From assembly GCF_000174435.1 (NCBI RefSeq), contig NZ_ACJN02000001.1, positions 1,291,658 to 1,355,657 of the forward strand: 64,000 nt of DNA, read 5' to 3'. The notes below the pieces were generated by a model that saw only the letters and a list, made by a program, of their open reading frames with translations, made no database searches and was not told the origin of the DNA. Shown here piece after piece: positions 1 through 7,300 of the stretch (the stretch's first letter is position 1; the number at the start of each line of letters is the position of its first letter). The stretch is from Desulfonatronospira thiodismutans ASO3-1. Lineage in GTDB: Bacteria; Desulfobacterota; Desulfovibrionia; Desulfovibrionales; Desulfonatronovibrionaceae. Both the position numbers and the translations under genes were made by a program.

Positions 1-241
1 GATTTTTCAGGACGTCGGTCAATTCATCTCTGGTTATATTTTGCTCCAGCCAGTATGTATCTTCCAGTGTGCCAAAAGTCATAAGGGCAGCTAAAAAATG
101 TCTTTTGTTCTGCAAAGCCTGTTCAGGACTTTTCCACCAGACATATTTCTTTGCCAGTCTGCGAAGTTGTTCATTGTCAGGCACGATTTTTCTCCGGAAA
201 ATATTTCTCGATGGGTTGTCAGGTTGTGAGTTGAAAGTCAT
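1..241 (-). CDS. Hypothetical protein, C-terminus cut off by window edge
   Basis: An open frame starts at ATG (241) and runs off the left edge of the window without a stop, giving about 80 residues that begin MTFNSQPDNP. It is rich in charged and aromatic residues (LAKKYVWWKSPEQAL, then FGTLEDTYWLEQNI) and has no membrane segment. From memory, the pattern resembles small proteins often found beside AbiEii-type nucleotidyltransferase toxins, which would make it a possible partner of a gene lying outside the window. That is family memory only and cannot be confirmed here. No clear ribosome site was identified. Confidence 0.5.
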   Translation of the reverse strand, partial: MTFNSQPDNPSRNIFRRKIVPDNEQLRRLAKKYVWWKSPEQALQNKRHFLAALMTFGTLEDTYWLEQNITRDELTDVLKN

Positions 242-351
242 GAGTTTTTTCAGGAGCTGAAAAAAGTTTATGATTTAAGGGAATCAGGGGCTTAACGCAA
301 ATTTTGGAACAATATGTTGGCGGTGAAATTTACTTTAAAATAATTTGCCAG

Positions 352-413
352 GTAACCATTCAGGGGGGGGCCTGGTGCCAGGGACTAAAACTGAGTACCC
401 CCTGAATGCTTAG
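352..413. repeat. Short fold-back element, GTAACCATTCAGGGGG family
   Basis: The left end GTAACCATTCAGGGGG (352-367) and right end CCCCCTGAATGCTTA (398-412) form an inverted pair around about 30 nt. The same ends bound elements at 9430-9600, 15309-15818, 50122-50181, 57570-58089 and 62860-63033. This is one of the smallest members and sits directly beside the Rpn-associated repeat starting at 415. Confidence 0.75.
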
Positions 414-414
414 C

Positions 415-568
415 TTTAATCTTCAAAACCGTGTGTACGAAGCACCTGCCTGCCCGCTAAAATTCCGCAGGACAGCAAAGCGCATTTTAGTCGGGTGTAC
501 GTCTGCAGGCTTCCCGTGCCTAAGAAGATTTTTGGCACCCCAAAGGATTCCTGCCTGACAGATGGGGA
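415..568. repeat. Dispersed repeat downstream of Rpn genes, with hairpin
   Basis: This ~150-bp sequence recurs at 14479-14632 (direct, adjoining another Rpn copy), near 3243-3405 (direct, decayed), inverted at about 15560-15690, and in part at 57840-57925. It contains the hairpin CCCG-CTAAAAT (453-463) / ATTTTAG-T-CGGG (484-495). The loop holds TCCGCAGGACAGC, which is almost the same as the loop of a different-stem hairpin at 36658-36691. It may also serve as the 3' end of the minus-strand Rpn transcript. Confidence 0.75.
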
Positions 569-1525
569 TTAGCTGTCATTCAAAACTTCGTCCATGCTCT
601 GGGCAGTAAGGATACGTTCTGACCATTGCCTCAGTTTTTGAGAATCGGCAGACTCAATCAATCGTTGCTTGTCTTCCGGGATAGGACCAAACTTAAGGGC
701 CAGCTGGCGCAGAAGCAGCTGGGCTTCGCCTTTTTGCATGCCCTGTTGCATGCCCTGCTGCATGCCTTTCTCTATGCCCTCCTGCATGCCCTTTTTAAGG
801 GCGATTCTTTCTATGCTTGTTACGTATGGCATTTGATACTCCTCCTCTATTTGACGAATATCACTGAAAATTTTGGATTCCAGGTCTTCAGGTAAGGACA
901 TCAGCCAGTCCAGCACTTTAAACAGATCCAGGATTCTCTGACGATCCCAGCCCCGGGCAAAGAGAATGCGGATCAGCCGGATCTTGGCTGCGTATCGCTC
1001 CTCTGGTTTGCCCTGGGTCTTTTTGGTCAACAGGTGCGCTGCTGTAACCAGAGCAAAAGCATTATCCGATTCAAGCAGTTGATCTATTTCCGATTCCCAG
1101 TCCAGAAGCTTGACAGCTGGGAAATCAAACCGCATCCGGCACCCGTAGAGCTCATAGCCAAAGCTGTCCGGATGCCAGCCCGGACTGGTATCAGCCAGCA
1201 CCGCAAGGCTGGCCAGGGGCTTGTCGTACTGATCAAAAAGCCGGTAATGGTAGGTGAACATCCGCCTGGCAAAAACATCCTCGGCTTCTCCCTGCACCTC
1301 AATATGTACGCAGACCCAGCCTTCATCTCCACTCAACCTGCGTACCCGCACCAGCTTGTCCACATACCTGCGTCCAAGTTCAGCATCCTTAGTCACCTGC
1401 TGTAATTCTTTGTCCAAAAAATCATACCCTGAACTCCAGTCAATGTCAGCAAAAATTCCAGGGAAATAAAACTCCTTGTTTAACTTGGTGAACCAAATCC
1501 CTGGGAGTTCCCGCAGGGGGTTCAC
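569..1525 (-). CDS. Rpn family PD-(D/E)XK nuclease/putative transposase
   Basis: The 318-residue product matches the Rpn (COG5464) family, proteins proposed to be DNA endonucleases that promote RecA-independent recombination. The nuclease-like N-terminal half includes FLDKELQQV, RRYVDKLVRV and VHIEVQG, which supply the D..ExQ-type acidic motif. Near residues 245-265 there is a tandem GMQ(E/Q)G repeat linker (GMQQGMQQGMQKG), followed by a DUF4351-like tail (LLLRQLALKFGPIP). The start shown is GTG. Its first codons lie in a perfect inverted repeat (GGTGAACC at 1487-1494, GGTTCACC at 1519-1526) and the same sequence recurs near 2972, so the true N-terminus may have been replaced by a fold-back module. 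The 3' 480 bp are nearly identical to a fragment at 14633. Confidence 0.8.
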   Translation of the reverse strand: MNPLRELPGIWFTKLNKEFYFPGIFADIDWSSGYDFLDKELQQVTKDAELGRRYVDKLVRVRRLSGDEGWVCVHIEVQGEAEDVFARRMFTYHYRLFDQYDKPLASLAVLADTSPGWHPDSFGYELYGCRMRFDFPAVKLLDWESEIDQLLESDNAFALVTAAHLLTKKTQGKPEERYAAKIRLIRILFARGWDRQRILDLFKVLDWLMSLPEDLESKIFSDIRQIEEEYQMPYVTSIERIALKKGMQEGIEKGMQQGMQQGMQKGEAQLLLRQLALKFGPIPEDKQRLIESADSQKLRQWSERILTAQSMDEVLNDS

Positions 1526-2100
1526 CGGGGCGGACCAAGCTCTTCTCTTCTTCTTCTTTTCTTCATCAAAAGACCAGCCCGCGAATAACGCTAATCACAC
1601 TAATAAGATATATCCTCCCCGCCGCAGGCGATGAAGCCGTATCCCCTTTGATCAAAAGGTGATACATTCCCTTCTTCATTCTTATTCGCGAGATTTGCGT
1701 AGATTCGCGGGCAAACTTCTTCCTTCTTCCTTCCTTCCCACGAATAACGCCATCCACGCCAATAACAAATATCCTCCCCGCCGCAGGCGACGAAGCCTAT
1801 CTGCTCCGGCGACCTGCCCAGTGAAACAGGGGTCCCCTCTGGGGTATTTCACAGGGGTGAGCCGGGCAGATATTACTCCTTCTTCATTCTTATTCGTGCT
1901 CATTCGCGTCATTCGCGGGCACACTTCTTCTCTTCTCTCCCCGCGAATCACGCTAACCCACGCTAATATCAGCCATCCCCGCCTTGCGGTGAAGCCTTAT
2001 CCGCCAGGAGCCCTGTCACGCTACAGGCGTGATTTTCCCTGGCGGATAATTCATCCTGGACCTAAAGAGGCTATTTTATGAACCTATGCCCAGCGTAGTC
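1526..2100. repeat. Gap filled by three tandem-like fold-back units
   Basis: No gene is convincing here. Three related stretches (about 1566-1718, 1738-1920 and 1940-2055) each begin with a form of CGCGAATAACGC(TAATC/CATCC)AC and continue into CATCCCCGCC(G)CAGGCGA-type sequence. The first two are followed by inverted copies such as ATTCGCG...ATTCGCGGGCA. The second and third units also contain gene-free hairpins (GTGAAAC...GTATTTCAC at about 1821-1855; ATCCGCCAGG...CCTGGCGGAT at about 1999-2047). A 17-nt palindrome TCACGCTACAGGCGTGA lies at 2016-2032, inside the last hairpin. Confidence 0.6.
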
Positions 2101-2213
2101 AGGCACAAAAGGCGGTTACACATTTAAACTGCGGCAAATCTGATCACAGGCCTGGGCAATTTTTTTACAAAAGCCAAGAACTTGCCCTGATGGAAGCCGG
2201 TTTGTCCCGTGCT

Positions 2214-2630
2214 TTACTTTATTTTTAAAAGTTCCAGACCATTTTTCTCCAAGTCACTGTCAAAGGAATACACGCAGTTGACTCCTCTACTTTCTGCCCA
2301 CCCCAGGAGGTAACAATCAACAACATCCAGGTTCTGTGACTGAAGCCTGCTTAAACACGCAATAATGACGTTCTTGTCCGTCATGCGAATACCCGAGAAC
2401 TCGACAATTCGCCGAAATTTGTCCGCTACCTCGGCTCGGGGCGCCTTATAAAAGCTTGTCAGTACAAAATAGGCCTGGAACAGTACAAGATCCGGGAGAA
2501 AAACCGACAAGCTTCCAGCCTCCAGTTTTTCAAAAAAGCCAATCGCGCCTTCAAATTTCGCGTCTACGTCTTGGGATGACTCAGTTAGATAACGGACGAT
2601 TACATTGGTATCCAATGGAATATCACTCAT
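2214..2630 (-). CDS. PIN-domain protein, VapC-type toxin
   Basis: This 138-residue protein has the PIN fold signature of VapC ribonucleases: DTN at residues 7-9, a central Asp in NLDVVDCYLL, and a final SFDSDL Asp pair. VapC toxins cleave tRNA or rRNA and are held inactive by a cognate antitoxin. The conserved Glu normally found in the segment after the first helix (vlaE-type) reads LVLFQAYFVL, so Gln replaces Glu; this could weaken metal binding. The start codon overlaps the upstream antitoxin gene by 8 nt, which fits translational coupling. Family assignment is confident; catalytic competence is not. Confidence 0.8.
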   Translation of the reverse strand: MSDIPLDTNVIVRYLTESSQDVDAKFEGAIGFFEKLEAGSLSVFLPDLVLFQAYFVLTSFYKAPRAEVADKFRRIVEFSGIRMTDKNVIIACLSRLQSQNLDVVDCYLLGWAESRGVNCVYSFDSDLEKNGLELLKIK

Positions 2631-2874
2631 TGATCATCCCCTGCTTTAAGGCCTCATGCATCCCGCTTCGGCTTGGGAATTGTTTTCCTTTGGCATAAGC
2701 AGCCAGAGAGCCTGCCAGGACCCGGGACTCATTTTTATCAGGTTTACGAAGTTGGATTAAGCGACGTTCATGATCGAAGTTCACTTCAATACTGTCACCA
2801 GGTTTGATATCAAGCGCTTTACGTATTTCTACAGGAATGACCACCTGTCCTTTGTTAAACACTTTCATCCGCAT
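2623..2874 (-). CDS. AbrB/MazE-like antitoxin (VapB)
   Basis: The 83-residue product has a SpoVT/AbrB DNA-binding domain at its N-terminus (MKVFNKGQVVIPVEIRKALDIKPGD), followed by a charged tail that would wrap the toxin. It is the first gene of a two-gene operon with the PIN protein and overlaps it by 8 nt. The start at 2874 is preceded by AGGAGG with an 8-nt spacer. A strong palindrome overlaps the promoter just upstream, as expected for autorepression by the antitoxin alone or with its toxin. Confidence 0.85.
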   Translation of the reverse strand: MRMKVFNKGQVVIPVEIRKALDIKPGDSIEVNFDHERRLIQLRKPDKNESRVLAGSLAAYAKGKQFPSRSGMHEALKQGMINE

Positions 2875-2898
2875 AAGCCGCGCCTCCTATACAGCATA

Positions 2899-2939
2899 TA
2901 GTTATACTATAAAGTATAACACATATGTGTGATTGTCAA
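2899..2939 (-). promoter_or_regulatory. vapBC-type promoter and operator palindrome
   Basis: On the minus strand TTGACA (2934-2939) is followed 15-17 nt later by TATACT/TACTTT. The -10 region lies inside the perfect inverted repeat GTTATACT-ATAA-AGTATAAC (2901-2920). An operator placed across the promoter is the usual layout for AbrB-type antitoxin autoregulation. Confidence 0.65.
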
Positions 2940-3242
2940 ACAGGCAACGAAGAAGAGAAGAGTTTTCCCCGCTCCGGTGAACCCCCTGCGGGAACTCCCA
3001 GCTCATTTTCATTGACACGTTCCGCAGGCTTAAACTTCTCTCCGAACATGCACTTAGTCTTGATCCTGCCACTTTTTTATCCTGCCCCAAACAAATCAGT
3101 TCTCATTTCAGATTGATTTTAGCGACAGATTAATTTGCCTAGAAAGATATACGCTAAGAAAAAAGGCTTGGCCTTTCCCTTCATGATAATTATTTGCCTT
3201 TGCGGAGCTGATCATGACCCGACCTTCCAAGAAAAAACGGAA
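2940..3242. other. Gap with decayed fold-back fragments, no gene
   Basis: The stretch holds GGTGAACCCCCTGCGGGA (about 2971), the same module that forms the 5' end of the Rpn gene at 1525. It also has an imperfect inverted pair GAAGAGAAGAGTTT / AAACTTCTCTCC (about 2951-3056). Short open frames on both strands show no family features and have poor starts. I see no RNA gene. Confidence 0.5.
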
Positions 3243-3720
3243 CTTTACTCTTCAAAGCCGTGTGTGCGGAGCACCCGCCTGCCCGCTAAAATTGCGAAGG
3301 ACAGCAAAGCGCATTTTAGTCGGGTGTACGTCTGAAGGCTTCCCGTGCCAGAGAAGATTTTTGGCACCCCAAAGGATTCCTGCCTGACACATGGGGATTG
3401 GCTATCCTTGCAAAGAGAATGCGGATCAGGCGATTCTTGGCGGGAGCATTACGCGTTTCTGAAAACTGAATACATAAGGATTTTATCATAGCTTGTTTTG
3501 GTTAAAACTGTTTATTGCGCTCTTGGTACGGGGACTGTCCCCGGCTTCGGGACTGTCCCCATCCGGTTTTTCAGAAACGGGTAATGCTCCCTCTTGGCTG
3601 CGTATCGCTCCTCTGGTTTGCCCTGGGTCTTTTTGGTCAACAGGTGCGCTGCTGTAACCAGGGCATTTAATGCGTTGCGGGCTTGGGGGTCAAGATATTT
3701 GTATTCGTTTGTTTCATCAC
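3243..3720 (-). pseudogene. Decayed Rpn family copy, internally deleted and MITE-split
   Basis: The downstream Rpn repeat (3243-3405) is followed directly by the part of Rpn coding for the AKIRLIRILFA region, so about 370 bp of the 3' coding sequence is missing. A 150-bp MITE at 3442-3591 then interrupts the frame. Beyond it the frame resumes (LLTKKTQGKPEERYAAK, reading minus) and continues into YKYLDPQARNALNALVTAA. That last segment matches the fragment near 15120-15165 rather than the intact gene at 569. Not functional. Confidence 0.75.
3442..3591. mobile_element. 150-bp MITE with terminal inverted repeats and 7-bp target duplication
   Basis: The ends GGGAGCATTACGCGTTTC... and ...GAAACGGGTAATGCTCCC are inverted over about 24 bp with one mismatch. 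The direct repeat TCTTGGC flanks it exactly (3435-3441 and 3592-3598), while the uninterrupted Rpn copies at 981 and 15044 contain it once. There is no coding capacity; the interior has two GGGACTGTCCCC palindromes. A lone copy of one end occurs at 63301-63325. Confidence 0.85.
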
Positions 3721-3810
3721 ACCAGGGGCGTGACAGGCCGGCGGGGTTTCCGCTCTCGACTTGGGAGTTCGCCTGGTGTCAACTCTCGGTGGTGATTGCT
3801 GGCACCCATT

Positions 3811-4230
3811 GACCGGGAGAAGTTCCTTAAGGTCGGCGTGGATGACTACATGGTCTACACACTGTAATCAGTCTGCCTGAATGATATTGCAAATGCCAGT
3901 ATTTCTATCGCAAACTGCTTTTCAATGCGCTCAAATTCATGTATCAGGGTGGCAACGTATCTGTCCATGGCTATATAAGGTGCCATGGCCAGGTTTCGGT
4001 TTGTGACAACGGAGCAGGCATGGACCAAGACACAGCGACTAAAGTTTTACTATTAACCAGGGAAGATCTGTCCAGTGTACTGAAGGTGAAAAAGGTACGG
4101 CCTGGGACTTGATCTGTGTAAAGAATTAGTGGAGAAGCACAGGGGACGGATCTGAATAAACCTCCAGCACGGTAAGGGCACTACTGTATATTTTAAAGTG
4201 CCAGATAGTGGTGAAACTGATTATTATTAA
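3811..4230 (+). pseudogene. Relic of a histidine kinase/receiver protein
   Basis: Three broken pieces read like a decayed hybrid kinase. At 3811-3867 the frame gives DREKFLKVGVDDYMVYTL and a stop, very like the C-terminal end of the receiver at 12650-12700 (DRERFLDAGMDDYIGKP). At 3999-4110 it gives VCDNGAGMDQDTATKV, an HATPase G-box, before a stop. From 4096, in a shifted frame, it gives YGLGLDLCKELVEKHRGRI, a stop, then HGKGTTVYFKVP, the kinase G2 region and C-terminus. It lies just upstream of the intact kinase at 4365 and suggests an earlier kinase copy. The pieces could come from more than one gene. Confidence 0.6.
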
Positions 4231-4364
4231 CGATTTATGTAAATTGTACTCTTGATCATAAGTTTATAAACTGACATATTAACTTTGTACACTATTCAAG
4301 TATAGATTTGTCATTGCTGGATGATCTATGCTTCTGCTGACCCACCTTCAATCCGGAGTATTAA

Positions 4365-7300
4365 ATGACCACAAAAAACTCCTCATTTCCACCTTCTCAA
4401 AACCTGCCCGGCGGGACAGGGTTCATGGACTGCAGGGACCTTCTGGAAAATGCGCCTACAGGCATCTTCACTTCCACCCCTGAGGGAAAGCTTATTTATG
4501 TCAATTCTGCTTTGGCCAGGATGTTCGGGTATGATTCACCGCAGGATATGGTGGAGTCGGTCACGGACATTGCCTCACAGTTATATGCAAACCCCGCTGA
4601 CAGGGCGGCTTTCCTGCGACACCTGGAAGATAAAAAAGAGCTGGTCAACCATGAATACCGTATGCGCCGCAGGGACGGTACCGAGTTCTGGGTTTCCAGA
4701 AATGCACGGGCTGTACTGGATGAAGATGGTCGCCTCGTGGCCTGTCAGGGCTTCACCACGGATATTACCGAGCGTAAGCAGGTCCAGGAGGCGCTTGGGG
4801 CCAGTGAAGAAAAACACCGCCTCCTCTTCGAAACCATGGCCCAGGGGGTTGTGTACCAGGATGCTGAAGGAGTGATCATTTCGGTCAACCCGGCTGCGGA
4901 AAGGATACTTGGCCTCACTTCAGAACAGATTGTGCGCAGGAGTTCCATGGACCCGCAGTGGAAGATGATCCAGGAGGATGGTTCAGAAGTGCCTGGTTCA
5001 CAACACCCAGCCATGACTGCTCTTAAATCCGGAAAGACCACAGGGCCGGTGACCCGCGGTGTGTACCACCCAGTCAGTAATGATCATATCTGGCTGTCCA
5101 TCACTGCTGTTCCCATGTTTCATCCGGGCGACTCAAAACCCTGTCAGGTATATACCACCTTTGAGGACATAACCCGGCTTAAAGAACAACATGACGAGTT
5201 AAGAAAACGCGAACAGATGTTCACAAATCTGTTTGAAAAGCATGCCGCTGTAAAACTGATGGTAGATCCGGATACCGGGGCAATTATCGACGCCAACCAT
5301 GCTGCTGCAGAGTTTTACGGCTGGTCCCGGGAGGAGCTGAAGAAAAAGTATATCCAGGAAATTAATACGCTATCACCGGATGAACTGCACAAAGAACTGG
5401 AAAGGGCCAGAAGCAGAGACAAATTCTGGTTTGAATTCCAGCACCGCCTGGCTGATGGTTCCATCAGGGATGTAGAGGTGTTCAGCAGCAAAATCGAGTC
5501 CCATGGCAGGCAGGTGCTTTATTCAATAATCCAGGATATTACAGACCGCAAAAAGGCCGAAAAAGAGCTGCTGGAGAGCAGAGAGCGTTTTTCTCTGGCC
5601 ATGGAGGCCACAAAAGACGGTCTGTGGGACTGGGATGTGAGCACTGGAGAGGTGTACTTCAGCCCGGGATATGTCTCCATGCTGGGATATGATTCTGCAG
5701 AAGTGCCCGGGCATGTGCAGACTTGGCTGGATCTGATTCATCCTGAAGAGAAGGAAAAAGCCTACCAGGCCAACCTGGACTGTATAAACAACCTGGTGGA
5801 CTCCTTTGCTGTCGAATATCGCATGCAGGCCAGAAATGGAAACTGGGTATGGATCCTGGGCCGGGGCAGTGCAGTCAAAAGAGACGAGACCGGCAAAGCC
5901 CTGCGCATGATCGGGACACATACGGATATCACCAGACGCAAGCTGGCGGAAGAATCCCTGCGGGAGCAGGAATTCTTCTACCGCAGTATACTGGAAAGCA
6001 TCAACGACGCCGTGTTCCTCACTGATGCACAGGGAGACCTGACATTTGTCTGCCCCAATGCCCATGTGATTTTCGGCCGGTCAAGGCAGGAACTGCTGGA
6101 AATGGCCAACATTGAGCATGTACTGGGGTCACGTCTTATTAAATCCGGGGAGCTTGTCGAAGATGAACAGGAAATAAGCAACCGGGAGTGCGCCATCAAA
6201 GACTCCCGGGGCCACTGGCGGTATCTCCTGGTGAATATCAAACGCCTGCCTGAGCAGCTTCATGAAAAAGGCTTGTACCTGTATTGCTGCCGGGACGTGA
6301 CTGAAAAAAAGAAAACCGAGGATACTTTCCGGCAGACTCTGGAGAGGTACAGGCTCATTGTTGAAAATGCCAATGAAGGTATCCGAATACTGGACAGACA
6401 GGCCAGGCTGAGTTTTGCTAACCGCTCAATGGCACTGATGCTCGGATATTCACCAGAGAAAGTTACCGATCATAGTATCTGGGACTTTATTCACCCGGAA
6501 GATCAGGATAAATTTAACCGTATCTGGGAAAATCGAAAATCCGGCAAGGCGGAAAAATATGAATTAAGACTCATTCACAGAAACGGATCCACCGTATGGA
6601 CCCTGGTTTCTTCCACCCCGTTGTTCAAGGACAAAGAATTCAACGGCTCCTTTGCCTTAGTTGCAGATATTACTGAAAAAAAACACTTGGAAGAGGAGCT
6701 GCGTAAGCAGCAGGAAATACTCACCTCCATGGAAGAAATGGCCAGGGTTGGAGGATGGGAATGGGACATTGATGCCCGGACCATGACCTGGACCAGGGGA
6801 GCATACCTGATTCATGATTTCGAGGTTAATCATAACCCCACCCTTTCTTCAGAGCTTATTTCCAAAAGCCTGGAATGTTATTATAAAGAGGACAGGTCCA
6901 GGGTATCCAATGCCTTTCAGGCATGCGCGGAAAAGGGCGTTGCTTATGACCAGGAGTTTCCTTTTGTCTCAGCCAGAGGTCGCAGACTCTGGGTGCGAAC
7001 CGCAGCCTGGCCGGTTTACGATTCCGGTAGAATAGTCCGGGTTGCCGGGCACATAATGGATATTACCGAGCTTAAGCAGTCCCAACTGGATTTACAGGAA
7101 GCCAGGGACAAAGCCCAGGAAGCCACCCGGGCCAAGTCCGAATTTCTGGCCAATATGAGCCACGAAATCCGCACTCCTATGAATGGTGTGATCGGTATGA
7201 CCGATCTGCTTATGGATACCGAGCTGCGTCCGGAACAAAGAAGCCTGGCCGAATCCATCCAGAGCAGCGGCGAGGCTTTGCTGGCCCTGATAAACGACAT

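Noticed and set aside
1659-2081. 140-codon plus-strand frame and its minus-strand partners
   Set aside because: They run through the tandem fold-back units at 1566-2055, giving Arg/Pro-rich repeats rather than a protein.
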